A stretch of 64,000 nucleotides of DNA, from contig NC_060023.1 of the NCBI RefSeq assembly GCF_021134715.1, forward strand, positions 4,836,001 to 4,900,000, read 5' to 3'. The DNA comes from Daphnia pulex (Eukaryota; Arthropoda; Branchiopoda; Diplostraca; Daphniidae). The stretch's first letter is position 1; each line of letters opens with the position of its first letter. Made by a program: the position numbers and the translations under genes. The notes beneath the pieces were generated by a model. That model was given only the letters and a program-made list of their open reading frames with translations. It had not been told where the DNA came from and searched no databases. Shown piece by piece: positions 9,541 to 22,236 of the stretch.

Positions 9541-10313
9541 CTTTGTAAACAAAAAATTTGTTAGTGAATTACGAGACTAGCTTGCAGAAGACCTCTGCCG
9601 ATGAGGCGACAAGCAATCAAAAGGTGGAAGACATCACTCATTAAGTTTTTACCGATCAAAGCAAGAACCGAATTTGATTTTTAAAGACGACCCATTTTGC
9701 AATGCCTCGATATCTCACCAAAAGCTACGAAATCGGGTGTAAAAACACCAGCAGACATGGAAAGGAACGTTAACGTTATTATAATTCCACCTGTTTGCTT
9801 GTCTAATATAATCAATTAATAACTTATCTACATTTACAGAAGTCGCCACCTCCGCCCATTTGTAAACGAATTCTTAACTTTTGCCTATAATCCCCTCAGT
9901 GTCTACGATCTCAGTTTAACGTGCACTAAAATAGAAAAAAGGGTGAGGTTAATATCAACTAATAACTGAAAGTTGAGCACAATAAAATTCAGTTAATTGA
10001 AGTCGTCATCAAGGTTGCGCACTAACCTTGATTCTAGCGGTAACGGTAGCCGTTGGTATGCACTCTTGTTGGGAGAGGCTTGCCCATCCTTTGTCACTGT
10101 CAGTCCCCACAGTGGTCCCACAGTTGTTCATCCGAAGTCAAGGAGGTAGTTGGTGACGTCCCTGTCCTATACGCATTTGAAGGAGAAACAAAACAGAGAT
10201 TCAATCAACATGTGTCAGAAATATGAAGGGCTCTGCTTTTAACAAAAAAATAAGGATCATAATCTCAACCAATATATGGTGGTTTTGGTTTCGTTAAGAG
10301 TCAGCGATAACAC
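9541..10313 (+). repeat. C1q-array unit, 5'-flank copy 1 (inside the left arm)
   Basis: Matches other array units. The stretch 'CATTTGTAAACGA' to 'CGCACTAACCTTGATTC' corresponds to 15835-16035. The block ending 'TCCGAAGTCAAGGAGGTAG' (10014-10160) recurs at 16018-16162 and in part at 19025-19125. 'CTCTGCTTTTAACAAAAA' recurs near 19200. So the inner end of the duplication cuts into an array unit. Confidence 0.7.
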
Positions 10314-12660
10314 TCAAACAAATATAATCGAATTGGTATTCACGAGTTGATGACAAACAAACAGTTATAAGACGCTCTTATTTTCGACTTTGGTCTAATT
10401 TTACCATAGAAAAAACAACCCAGGTTCAAATTCGATCAAAAAAGCGAAAATTGGAAAACAACCTCGTGGGATCAAATTGACTTATTTAGTTATTTCATGA
10501 GACCCGGAAATCTTGTCAATAGAACAATAAAACTTGTCTTTATATAAATTACAGCTTACCGTCAGATTATGTGAAAACAACCGAATGTCACGGTAGCAAG
10601 ACATGTACTGTAGGCCTATTATGCTAGTCACTTTCAATAGATAAGATAAGCAACTGGCTCAGAAAATCAAAGCATAAGGACAAATCGACTTTGAAACAGA
10701 GCTGAATCTGACTATATTTCAGTGTTAACAAACCAATGAGTAGGTAATATCTCGTCCAGTTAAGCTCAAGTGGACCGTGTATGGAATAACACACAAAAAA
10801 CGACAAGTCTCCAGTCAAGCCCGGTGCACTAAGTTTGTAATGTTCAAAATTGAACGGCAAAAAAGAAAGGCTCCAACACGTTCGAACCAGTTTTGACGCC
10901 ACATTGAGACCCTACGCCAACAGAGGACAGCCGACGGACAATGCAATCCGCTAATTTGAACTTCGTTAAAATTTGGTCAATTTGCGATAAGTAACAATGT
11001 AAAGTAGCATTTTGTGCCGCACTGAAAATATTGCGCTGAGCATGCAAAATTTTACCTTTCAAAAGTGTAACTAAGAAAAAATTAAAGTAAACAAGAAACT
11101 TGACAGAGAAATACGAGACTAGCTTATCAGCCAGTTTTAGGAATAGTACTCGATGACCGTTGACATCTTTGGGCTAACTAAAGTCAGCAATCAGTAGCTG
11201 TCGATAACCACGAAACACGAAATAAATGATCATATGTTCGTGATCACACATTCGGTCCTGTCTACTCAGAGAGACTAGTTCCTCATCAGATTAACCGAAA
11301 TGGTTGTAGGGCGAGGACTTTTGGATTTTCCCACTACATGTGCGATGGTTTTATTTTCTTCTGATGTGGTTCCCGTATAAGTCCTGTGTTCTGTGTGCCA
11401 TATAAGTCCGAGAAAAAGACATTCCAAAACATTATTTTGAATAACTAATTACGACCGATTACGACTTTTATTAGTACATGGCACGCCACGCACATAGCCT
11501 AACAGTGTAACAGTTCGTTTTATTTAATAAAAACAAAAATTGCGGAGAAGAAACTAAAAAAGTTTGACTCATTGTTTAAGAAAATACGTCTATATTGAAC
11601 AAAAGAGACATTTTCCCTTATTATCTTGTGTTTCACTTTCTCGATTATTCAGTACCTTGAGCTACTGTGCCATATAAAGATTCGCAACAAACTAGTCAAT
11701 TGTAGTGAACTAAAAAAGGAAGTCGGAAAATTCTCCAGAATTTCAATTTTGGAATAATGCTAATAGATATACGATAGAGCTGAAATAATATCAAATCAAA
11801 AGGTGTTAGGAATAAGCCTAAGCTTTTATGGAAATGAAAGTTCTCTCTATAGAACTGCACGTTCAACCAACTTGTTGTATTCCCGAAAAAGAAAGAACGA
11901 TATCTCCTTATTTGATCCACACGTACCAAACGACCATCAGTCCATGCGAAAAACACCTGATGCTAATATCCAAGTCTGATAGAACCAACTGATATCCGGC
12001 CATCATATCCCATATTTAGCAATTTAATTACCATCCATTTAAAACAACCACACCTCTCACATAAACTAAAATGTGTCAGAAAGAAGAAAATTCAAACCAA
12101 CCAACTACCACGGAACCGAAAAAGAAATGATTTTTCATCTCGTCTTTATTTACGCTCAACTGCTCGATTGAGCAGAAATGATTTTTCGTAAATTTCAACA
12201 GTGTTAAATAACGTAAACTTAGTCAAGAATCAAGATTGACTACACATGATAAGTTACATAAAAATTCGACAATTAATCTACGAAAATCCTATCCAATAAA
12301 AACAGCAAAAAAAGTTTCCAGCGACTAAACATTTACTGATGAGCGTATTACTTTAAAAAGGACTGAGCAAATTGAATTTAAAAAAAAAATTAATCGTCGT
12401 CAATTTCCTACTTTTAAAAAAGGTGCGGACAAGATAAATTGGTGAACGCGCAAGGTCATCAGTTCAATCAAACATTTTCCAATACCTTTATTTCGGCAAA
12501 AACGACAGGGATGTCGACTTAAACACGCATCTTCACGGTCACCTAAAAATAATATACGTATCACACGACCTTGAATAGGTGGAGGACTTTGATTGGGTAA
12601 ATGGACTTTCAGCTGATTTTTAATTTTCCATACCAACAGCGAAATAACTTGTGCGCAATC
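10314..12660. other. Array-internal noncoding sequence
   Basis: AT-rich. Upstream sequence of C1q copy A (about 12445-12560, 'CACGCATCTTCACGGTCAC') recurs near 16975 and 20330. No gene seen in the rest. Confidence 0.5.
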
Positions 12661-12684
12661 TTACAACGAAACAAAAATCCGCAC

Positions 12685-12692
12685 TATATAAA
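12685..12692 (+). promoter_or_regulatory. TATA box of C1q copy A
   Basis: TATATAAA within the conserved GCACTATATAAA core, identical in the three array copies (12681, 20467 and 24471). It lies 80 bases before the start codon. Confidence 0.7.
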
Positions 12693-12764
12693 GTGTTGGC
12701 TGTCACTTCGATTTTCAAGCAGTCATCGCTAATTCTCCAATCCAATCCTCCAAGCATCGCCCCC

Positions 12765-13456
12765 ATGTAGCACTCGGTAATTCAAAATTCTATTACTTCA
12801 TTTACTCTGAGGCTAATTATATCGCAAAAGGCTAAAACGTAATCGTACAATCCTTGATTTCTGTTGTTTGCGCTACTTGCTGAATCATGTCTAGATTGCC
12901 ACGGTCTTTGTCTCCTTGGCGGCCTACATTTTAATGGCCAATGCACAGCAACCGACAAGCTGGACCAACCCATACTTTTACTACCATTACAACACCCAAC
13001 TGGACCTGCCTACGTAGAAAGTCTCGGCCGATGAAAAAGCAGGAAATTAGCAGCAGCTATTCACTAATTACAACGATCACAGTATGCAAAACACGCTAGG
13101 ATCTCATGTCGTACTGCTAACAACATGCCTGAGGGATCTGAAAAGTAAGTTACGACAAAACAAAATAGTTTCTAATGAAAATTCGGATAAATTACGTGAA
13201 AATCTATTTTCAGCTACGAAAGCCGATTTGGTTCACACACATTCCGAGGTCGAAAATGTTAAAAAGAAATTGAATAAGCTGAAAGGTGATTTTTTTCATT
13301 TACAAACGAAGAATAACTGAAAATTTGAAATAATCTAATTTGCATCTTGCTAAAGGAGATCAAGTTAGACTAATGTTGTTGGAGGGAGCAATTCATGATA
13401 ACGAGAATCATTATACCAATTTTGTTGGTCAGCTGCTCGAGGAAGATTTTCAATAA
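12765..13456 (+). pseudogene. C1q-domain gene copy A, internally deleted pseudogene
   Basis: Exon 1 (12765-12776) reads ATG then TAG, a stop at codon 2. Exon 2 (12895-13144) encodes a signal-peptide core ('FVSLAAYILMANAQ') and the family segment 'TSWTNPYFYYHY', with further in-frame TAG codons. Exon 3 (13214-13285) encodes the first coiled-coil repeat. Then, without the remaining coiled-coil, fibrinogen-like and most C1q exons, the last 36 or so residues of the C1q domain follow (about 13345-13456, 'MLLEGAIHDNENHYTNFVG'). AATAAA lies at 13611-13616. A deletion thus joined intron 3 to the end of the last exon. Compare the full copy at 20555-22063. Confidence 0.85.
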
Positions 13457-13616
13457 GTTGAAACAATTAAAGGAAGAACCCGTGAATTCTGCAAAACAAC
13501 TTCAAAAAATTCTGTCTGAGAACTTATCGGCCTAGCTATAGTAGCGTATTCATTCTTGGCACTTTTATTTTACTCTTGGTGACGGAGGTTGTGTAAAAGG
13601 TTGAATTGGGAATAAA

Positions 13617-14734
13617 CATATTGAGCAAAGGATTGTTACTGATTTATTACAGATCATCGCTGAAATTATGAAAATCGCCAATTGGATTTGAAACCATTAC
13701 TGCGGAAGTGATTATAATTGTCTGTTGAGTGTTTTCAACAATCGCCATTTAAAACTGTATTTAATAGATATAAAGCCCCTTGGGCACCTTCGGGATTTAA
13801 AGTTAGTTTAAGTTTAGTTGAAAAAGTCGTGATAAAGTGTAGGATCAGTCTAGTCTATTAACTATTGTTTACTTAACAAGTGGTGCCATCTATGTTTTAA
13901 ATGTTGAAATGCTGAAAACAAATTCAAAATGGCCGACGTTTACTTTTTAAAATGCAAATAAAAGATAACAATGTCACATGGGTTTCATGTTAAAAAACGA
14001 TGCGAACCATCGTTAGTTACATTTGCCATAATGAAAATCTACCAGTTTTAGCTTGGAAATATGATTAATTCGTCATTACTGACCATTTTCATTTTCTACG
14101 ATTCCTATTGGTTGAAAAAAAAATCCCAATAAAGCCTTTCAGGTCGACCGATGGAGGAGGAGCCTATGCTGCTATAAAGACCTCTAAACCTTCCGTTATT
14201 TAGTGAACTAAACATCTCAGGGATAAACTCTTTTTTTACGTCGCTTAAAAAGCGAAACCAGGAAAATAAAGCAACTATAACCACAAAAATCGTCACCCAG
14301 AGGACATTCAAAAGGTAAAAGTCCAGTGGACCCTACATAAACTTTGCTCTCTCGCTTTTACACGATGGTAATTTGTTGTCAATGGACAGTAACCCGACTC
14401 ACCAGTCGATATTGAATTTCATGTCCACTCCTACTGTCGCCAATCAACTCGTTAATCAATATGATGGCACAACAGCGTACTTAACCCCCTCCTTCCATTC
14501 AAAATTAGGCAAAAACAAACTGCCGTAGAGAATTCTCGTAAAGAAGCTCAAAAGATGAAATGATGAAGAATAAACGCGAAGTTTGAGCATAGGGATTCAA
14601 AATACTCAGGCGAAATCAAAGTTCGGTACAATTCAAACCATCTTGAAACGATCATTGAAATGGGGCAAGGCTTACGCTAACCCAACTCAGGCTCAATAAT
14701 CATAAAAAGGTGGTACACTTACTCGTTGATGATG
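13617..14734. other. Array-internal noncoding sequence
   Basis: AT-rich downstream flank of copy A. No gene seen; the 14105-14311 minus frame has no recognisable domain. Confidence 0.5.
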
Positions 14735-17020
14735 TGCGTAGACTGGAATTTGATGAGTGGCGGGCCAGTGAAATCCTGCGACAAATTATATAAACATAAA
14801 ATTAAAATCAGTTGCAGTTTCTTAGCTTATTTTATAACACTACATTTTTCAGTCTCCATTAAAAATGCAAAGTTTTCATTCCATGTGATATGTTTTTAAA
14901 AATCAATGTAATATTTGTTGGCGCTAACGCCACAACGACAGGAGTGGTGCATCGGCATATGACAACCCAGGATAGGTATTTGGTATCAGGTTTCCCATAC
15001 TCAATTTTTAATGGGAGAAAATCCATTACAATTCTAAGAACATAATCAGAGAGCAAGATAAAGCTGAATTCAGTTTTCAAAAGTCCAAATATGATATCTC
15101 AAGAATAAATTAACGGAATGATATTAGGCAAAGCTAACCAGTTTTGTTGACTGATTGAACTTGCTAAAATTGAGCATAAAAGGAACTCACCGAATAAATT
15201 CCGCCTTGTCAATTTATTTACGAACTAACGTGACAATAAAGTTGAAAAATAAAAAAACAAAACAAAAAAAAAAGTTCCTGTCGTTCGAGCATCTTTTCAA
15301 AAACGTCACGATATCTCTCGCGTAGGCTGCGTCATAAAGTTTAAATTGCAGTAATGATGAACATTGCGGAAGAAACGAATTTAACGTTAAATTACTTAAT
15401 CATTCAAAACTTTAATATTCAAATCTGAATCGCTTTATGCACGGTCCACTTTAAAACAATACTTTTCATTAGAAAATGAACTAAAGGATAATTTCTTTGA
15501 AACTAATGGACAATGTCCGATACTCTAAGCAACCAGAAAAACGAAAAACAATGGAAGGACTGCAATAGACATAATTTGAATTTTAAAAAAACTTTGAAAT
15601 TTGGTGGACGGTGGAGTGACTAAGCGAAGTTACATGAATAACCTTGATGGGTTGATCCGTTGATCAGCGCGATATTGAATACGTTGACTCTAAAAACCTC
15701 TTTTAAGGGTTTTGTACTCTACTACTATAATAATTCGGAAATGAGGCTTTGTAAATTACATTGCAAATAATTCCGCTTCTTCACTTGCTTTCTATAATAA
15801 GAAAAATAAAGCCACCTTCAAAATACATTACTCAAATACACAAGATGCCACTCCCCCCATTTGTAAACGAGGTATAAACTTTTGCCCACAATCCCCTTAT
15901 CTACTATGCTTTCCATCGTCGCTTACATTCAAATAAAAAAAGGGTGAGGTTTGTCAACTAATAACTGAAAGTTGAACAGAAGAAAAATCATCTAATTGAA
16001 GTCGTCGTCAAGGTGGGGTTCGCGCACTAACCTTGATTCTATTGGTGGCGGTTGCAATTGGTGGTATGCACTTTCGTTGAGGTTTGTCAATTCTCTGTCA
16101 GTCCCCAGATTTCCAACAGTTTTTCATCCGAAGTCAAGGAGGTAGGTGGTGCCATTTATGTCCTACGCGTCCGAAATGGAAAAAAAATAAATTCAATCAA
16201 TATGTGAAGAAGTTCGGTTCTGAAAACCGCATTTCTTTCTTTTAAGTATATACCATACAAAAAAATCTAGATTAACTGAAAGTAATTAATGTTCCCTTTA
16301 AACAGACAGATTTTGACTACAATTTATCTGATAGCTAGCAATTTTGAATTTGATTGATTTCGGTCAACTGTGTTCAATTGTTTCTTGCTTTCCTCCAACT
16401 AGAGCTGCGATGCTTCGTCCTTAACCTCCAATCAGCACGATTTTTTAACTTACGGATTAGTAACCATTATCCGTTAATCTTCTATCAATAAAAAGAAATT
16501 TCTACTTTTATTTTCATTTTCTAATAATCAAGTTATAAAACTTATAACATCGAGTTATACATCACTTTTACATTAGCATTCACTTGTTTGCTGATTCAGC
16601 AACTTGATAAGATTTCGGGAATTTCAACACGACATCCAAATCGGCAATGAGGTGTTTTGTCTATACTGACAATAAATAATAAAGTTGGCGAGACGTTGTG
16701 ACAGACATACGATCATCAGATTATGAGAACCAGCTCCGATCAATAAAAATACAGCCAAATTTGCTGATTCTACTACTAAAGATGTTTGTAAGCACAACTT
16801 GGGCAGTCCCTTGAAAGAACCTGCAAGTTCAAAAGCAATAATATACTACCGTATTTTAAAAATTGGGTGTGGACAGTTCATGGGCGTTCATGAGTACAAG
16901 GCCATCATATCAATCAAATAAAATGTTTCCACGTCCATTTGGCAAAAAATAAGAATAGGAGCCAACTTAAACACGCATCTTCACGGTCACACATAAAATA
17001 ATATATGCAACTTTCAGTAA
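14735..17020 (+). repeat. C1q-array unit 2, gene lost
   Basis: Blocks occur in the same order as in other units. 'CCAGTGAAATCCTGCGACAAA' is at about 14763. 'GTCGTTCGAGCA' is at about 15280. 'TCAGCGCGATATTGAA' is at about 15664. The 'CGCACTAACCTTGATTC' block is at 16020. 'CACGATTTTTTAACTTA' is at 16436, then 'TTCACTTGTTTGCTGATTCAG' near 16580, then 'CACGCATCTTCACGGTCAC' near 16975. Where a promoter and gene should follow, sequence matching the downstream flank of the next unit starts at about 17040. The gene of this unit has been deleted. Confidence 0.7.
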
Positions 17021-20000
17021 ACTGTAACCATAAAAGGGGGAAGGGGAAGGCGGCAAGGCCTACGCTAAACCAAACGAAACTCAACAAGTATTAAAAAAGA
17101 GGTGGAAGTTTGGAACAGTTACATGGGGATGATGGGGCGATCACGTGATCTGCAATGACTGGAATGTGAACAATGCCTGGAATGTGATGGTGGGCCAGTG
17201 AAAATCCTGCGACAAATCAAAAGAGAGAAACATTTTATTTGCAGTTTCTGTAGAAAAAAGTTAAAGCACGAAAATTTTCAGTTTCCAATCAAAACACATA
17301 GCTTGATTAATTGATTTCCATGTGAATTGCTTAACAAACTAAACAATATTGATAAGCCCCTATTAATTAACTAATTTAATATCATCCCAGAATTAATATT
17401 TGGTATCAGGTTTTAGAGGCTCAATTCTTGAGGGGGGAGAATATAATACCCATCGAAATTCTGAGCACAAAATAAGAGCAAAGAAAGAAAAATGAAGCTG
17501 ATTTCAATTTTTTAAAAGTCCAAATACAGTGTCTCAAAAATATCACCATAATGAGGGAAAGCTAACTGGTTTGATTTGACTGCTGCATTTTTTGGTTGAA
17601 ATTCAGGAGCATGAAAGAAGCGCATCGAATAAATTTCGCCATGCCAATTTCTTCACGAACAAGTGGGACAATCAACTTGATAAATCAAAGTAAAATCAAA
17701 AGTGGTCGGTCGAGCACCTTTGCATAGACGTCAAGGTAAAACTGGACGAACGATTCCATTGGTTGGCGATGTGATTTCAGGTTGGAGGAGGAAGACTGAG
17801 CGTCCTCGTGAATACATTCACCTTCACATGAATGTACACAAGGACACAGGAAAAGTAGAGCAGACTACTGAAACAAAAAATGTATGTTTGTTTTTCAAGG
17901 TGAAAATTAACCTCATCTATGTTATACAGATGTTGACGACTGATGGCATGGGTTCTGCAAAATATTGTCAGAATAAACGAACATTTAGCCTCTCACAAAT
18001 CGGATATGCGCTCCAACTAACGAAAATGTCAGTTTTAATCCAAAACAAGTAGTTTAATAGAAAAAGTGAAAGAAACAATTGGCTCAAAGAAGCCCCGATA
18101 AATATGCCGTCAAATGCATCGAGACGATGTTTGAAAGTGAACGAAAGTGAACCGGTTCTTTCTCCTATTTGGAGAAAAGCAAAACGGACCTTATTTGGAG
18201 GATACGACGAGAACGTATAGGCTACGCTATAAAGTGTAAATTTCACTAACGGAAAATGAGGAAAAACTGCAATGACCGGAATGATTTAACGAATTTAATG
18301 ACAAATTGATAATATAAATATAATCAGTTTGCTCAAATCTGAATCGCTTTTTGCACGGCCTACTTTTAAAAAACAATACTTTTCATTAGAGAACGAGTTA
18401 AACGACAATCACTTTATTAATTATGGATGATGTCTCAGACCTTAGGCTATACGAAAAACAATGAAGATTAATTTGAAACAAGGAAGTTGGAAAAATCGCA
18501 AAATGGAATAACCTTTATTGGTATATCAGCGCGGAATTGAATTCGTTGACCCTCAAAAATATCTTGTTTTTTTTGGAGGGGGGGGGGGTTCTAATCAATT
18601 CAGCTTTCAGAAAACCTGAATTCAACCTAATTACCTGCACTCTACAATCATCAGATTCTGCATTCACTGGAATCAGTTCCCGCTCAAGATAACCTAACAT
18701 GGTTGGGAATATTTTAACAGTCACCCGTCTCCTCCAACTTCGCACGCGATTCAGCAGCTCTCAATATGGGAGTGTACACTTGGTACAGTCTGTGGAAGTT
18801 GTTGCTCTGCTCGTCAAGTCTTACAACAAATAAAAGTGAGGAGGTTTCCGGCTTTTGATAATTGAAAAATAAAAGATGGACATGAGAAAAATATTAAAAA
18901 ATAAATAAATTAAAATCAGAATGGCCATTTGAAAATAAAAGACCATTTGTTTTCCTGATGCTAACTCCAATCGATCACGATTCTTAACCACCAAGTCGAA
19001 TTTCCGATTTGGTTTGTCACTGACCTTGTTACTGGTGGTAGCCAGCCAGTGTGTCACTCACTTTCGTTGAGGTTTCGCCCGTCCTCCGTCAGACATCCGC
19101 AGTCAGGGAGGTAGGTGGATTGATTTCACTACCGTTTGCATCTGAAGAAAAAACAAAAAAAAAGAAAACAATTTCAGTCAACATTTGACATAATGAAGAG
19201 CTCTGCTTTTAACAAAAATAAGGATTATTACCCCACAAACGATACAAAACCACACTTTTTTCTTTTGATTGAATACCATATCAAAATTCTACCAAGCAGT
19301 AGCACACCAAAAATGGAGGTCGGAATATTACCAAAATGGGACTTTCTCGCATACATCATGTAACGAAAGGTGGTTGATTATTTCATTTCAAAAATAAAGA
19401 AATAAATCAAAGTGAAAGAATAGCTTTGAATTTTTTTCAAACAAGTTTTGGGAAACGAACTCGTTGACCCTATACATTTTTGAAACTTTTTTTGATTCAG
19501 CAAGAATCTGATTAAGTGAAACCTGACTCAATCATATGAAGGATACAGTGTCAAGATTTTCCAGCTGCACGCACATTGAGTTCCATCTGTGGAAACGAAC
19601 ACTTCAATTAAAATAGTTGACTTCCTAATTACAGAAAAACAAAATTTCTACGACTCCACCAACCAAAGTCCGTGCAAATTAACTTTAAAAGTAATTCATG
19701 TTCCCTTTCATCAAACAGGTTTAACTGCACTTTTATCTGACAGCTAGCAATTTTAAATTTAATTGATTGATTTTATCGGTCAACTGTCTTTAATCTCCCA
19801 TCAGCACGATTTTTTAACTTACAGATTAGTAACCATTATCCGTAATCTTTTATCAATAAATCGGAATGATTTCTTTAATAATCCACTTTCTCATAATCAA
19901 GTTAAAAAAAGAGCTTATAACAGAAGTCGTCAAGTTTTACAGCGCTTCTGCATTCACTTGTTTGCTGATTCAGCAGCTTGATTGGATTTCGTGAATTTCA

Positions 20001-20460
20001 ACAAAATGTCCAAAATGGGAATAAGGTGCTTTGTCTAGACCGATGACGAATAATGAAATAAGTTTGGCGACACGTTGAAACAAATAATACAATCAGATAT
20101 GAGAACCAGCTTCGATCAATTAAAAAACAGCAAAATCTAACTACTTTTTTCAACTACTGAAGACGTTCTTGAGCAAAACTTGGGGACTAGCTTACCAGAA
20201 AATTAGAACAACAACAATTTTCTTCCTACCATCTTTTGCAAATTGGGTGTGGATCAGTTCACGGGCGTTCATGAGCACAAGGCCATCAGTGAAAACAAAT
20301 AAAATGTTTCCATTCCGAGTCAACTTCGATACGAATCTTCACGGTCATCCATGAAATAAAATACGTGACCTTCATCCAATTCCGATAGAAGACTTTCAGA
20401 TGATTTTCATTTTCAATTTAAACAACAAAATTACTTATAAGGAATCGTTGAACGGAGCGA
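17021..20460 (+). repeat. C1q-array unit 3, flanking part
   Basis: The block order repeats: 'CCAGTGAAAATCCTGCGACAAA' (about 17194), 'GGTCGAGCACCTTTG' (about 17706), 'GCGCGGAATTGAATTCG' (about 18527), a long block at 18600-18770 that recurs near 23475-23640, the partial 'AAGGAGGTAGGTGG' block (19025-19125), and 'CACGATTTTTTAACTTACAG' (19805) through 'CACAAGGCCATCAG' (about 20275), leading into the promoter of copy B. A 116-codon frame at 17702-18052 has no recognisable domain. A poly-G tract of about 12 bases lies near 18578. Confidence 0.7.
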
Positions 20461-20469
20461 AAACCGCAC

Positions 20470-20477
20470 TATATAAA
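20470..20477 (+). promoter_or_regulatory. TATA box of C1q copy B
   Basis: TATATAAA in the shared GCACTATATAAA core, 85 bases before the ATG at 20555. Confidence 0.75.
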
Positions 20478-20554
20478 GGACGACCCATCTTTTGGATTAT
20501 CAAGCAGCATTTGACGCTTATTCTTCAATCCCGACACAAGCATCTCAAATCGCC

Positions 20555-22063
20555 ATGAAACACGCGGTGAGTCAAAATCGCTTATACACTTAAATTTCGA
20601 TATTCGTATTACTCATTAAATCGTATGTTTAGATTGCTATGTTATTTGTCTCTTTGACGGCCTTTGTTTTAATGGCCTCTGCTCAGCTACCCACCACCTG
20701 GACCAACCCCTATTATTTCTACTCCAACATCAACACTCCACCAATCGTGGCTCTCCAAAAGATCTCGACCGACGAGACGGAAATCAATTCGTAAACATTC
20801 ACTAATTACGACGATCACAGTATCCAAAACACATTAAGCTCTCACGTCGTACTCTTAACAGCATGCCTGAGAGATCTCAAAAGTAAGTTGTACATTTTAA
20901 GTGGGAAGGAAATCAAATTTAAAGTTTTAATTTTCAGCTACAAAATCCGATTTGTCTGAAACGCACACTACCGTCGAAAGCGTAAAGAAGGAATTGAAAA
21001 GTAATTTTTACTTCTGCAAGACAATTAATAAGAGAAAATTCGACTACATCTTTCGATTTTTGTACCCGCTATGAATCGATTTACAGATACGAAAGATGAT
21101 TTAACAAACACTAGGCAACGCTTAGACGAAACGCATGCTACTGTCGAAGGTTTAAAAAATGAGTTGAAAGGTAAAATACCATATTGCATACATTTGAAAA
21201 TAAAGACAACGCAACTTTCGTCATAATTCGATAATTTCTCAGGATATTCCCAACTTCTTGCTACTGTTATGGCCACATTCGAAACCTTGAAAAATGAGAT
21301 GAACAGTACGATTCATAATTTTAGTTGAACATATCGTTTCAGGAAGATACATTTTTTAATTAGGCTACTTTTTGATTTCCATCCACAGACAGCGCTGCTT
21401 CTAGCATCGGTCGAATGCCCAAATCTTGTGACGATCTGCATAAAATTGGACACCGGAAAAGCGGATTTTTTACAGTCATGGGCAACAAAACGGTTGACAA
21501 CGTCTACTGTGATTTCACGAAGCCAACCACCGATGCAGGTACAGAATAAAAATTTAATACTTTTTTATTCCCAAGTAAAAATTTGTAGCCTAATTTGTTG
21601 TTGATTTTTATGTCGGTTAGGTTTTCAAAAAATGATTGGCTACTTTGACGTTAAAACGTCACCCATTCATTTTTACGCCCAAAGACGGACATCCTACGGG
21701 GCTGTTAATACCGCTATTCCATTCGAAATACTGAAACTGAACTTGGGAAATGCAATGAGTACTTCCGGAATATTTGTCGCTCCTAAATCCGGCAAATACT
21801 CATTTGCTTTATCTGGCATTAGTGAAGGAAATGCCCTAGCCCGAATCCAATTGCAAGTCAAGACTGCCACAGCGGATTGGACAAAGGTTGGAACAGCGTT
21901 CGCAGAAGTCACACTATATCAAACATTTTCGCTTCAATCCACCCTGGAGCTTGTCAAAGGCAATCAAATTCGACTTCTCTTACTAGAAGGAGTACTTTGT
22001 GATAATGATTTGCTCTATACTCATTTTGTTGGCCGGCTACTCGAAGAAGATATCGAACAATAA
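20555..22063 (+). pseudogene. Secreted coiled-coil / fibrinogen-like / C1q-domain protein, copy B, with one in-frame stop
   Basis: Seven exons fit in phase: 20555-20566, 20633-20882, 20938-21000, 21087-21170, 21243-21305, 21389-21538 and 21621-22063 (355 codons including the stop). Introns 1-5 and 6 are about 55-85 bases with GT/AG ends, and all from the second on are phase 1. Order of parts: signal peptide ('AIAMLFVSLTAFVLMASAQ'); a Tyr/Asn-rich segment; a conserved 'SSHVVLLTACLRDLK' helix; three short coiled-coil exons of 21-28 codons; an exon with 'SCDDLHKIG' and 'VYCDF', the N-terminal signature of fibrinogen-like domains; and a C1q jelly roll ('FYAQRRTSYGAV', 'GIFVAPKSGKYSFALSG', ending 'FVGRLLEEDIEQ'). 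AATAAA is at 22231-22236. Codon 58 is TAA (20786-20792 region), so the frame as read gives only a 57-residue product. C1q proteins usually act as extracellular trimers in recognition. It is either a very young pseudogene or a nonsense allele. Confidence 0.88.
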
Positions 22064-22230
22064 GTTCAGAAATATCATAAATAGAATGGGTTTTGATATT
22101 GCAAGACAGCCCACACCCACTGTTTAGTGTTTTTCCACAAAAATCACCTGGGTTAATTTTTTATTGACTTTAATATCTAGCTACTGTAGTCTACCTTTCC
22201 TCAGTACCTAACACTATACACCTGTTGAAT

Positions 22231-22236
22231 AATAAA
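22231..22236 (+). terminator. Polyadenylation signal of C1q copy B
   Basis: AATAAA 168 bases after the stop codon of copy B. Copy A has its own at 13611-13616. Confidence 0.7.

Larger units (their letters stand above)
5301..10313 (+). repeat. Left arm of a large inverted duplication
   Basis: The reverse complement of this arm matches 24985-29716 almost base for base. The outer edge starts at 'ATTGTTTACTGGGACACG' (5301). The inner edge is near 'CAGCGATAACAC' (10302-10313). The arm holds the 3' part of the transposase-like gene, a 292-bp MITE, short tandem repeats, a tRNA-Leu-like sequence and, from about 9540, upstream sequence of a C1q array unit. It is about 280 bases longer than the right arm, mostly because of the MITE. 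Confidence 0.93.

Noticed and set aside
17702..18052. 116-codon ORF in array unit 3
   Set aside because: Lies in the repeated noncoding flank; the matching blocks of other units are not open in the same frame.
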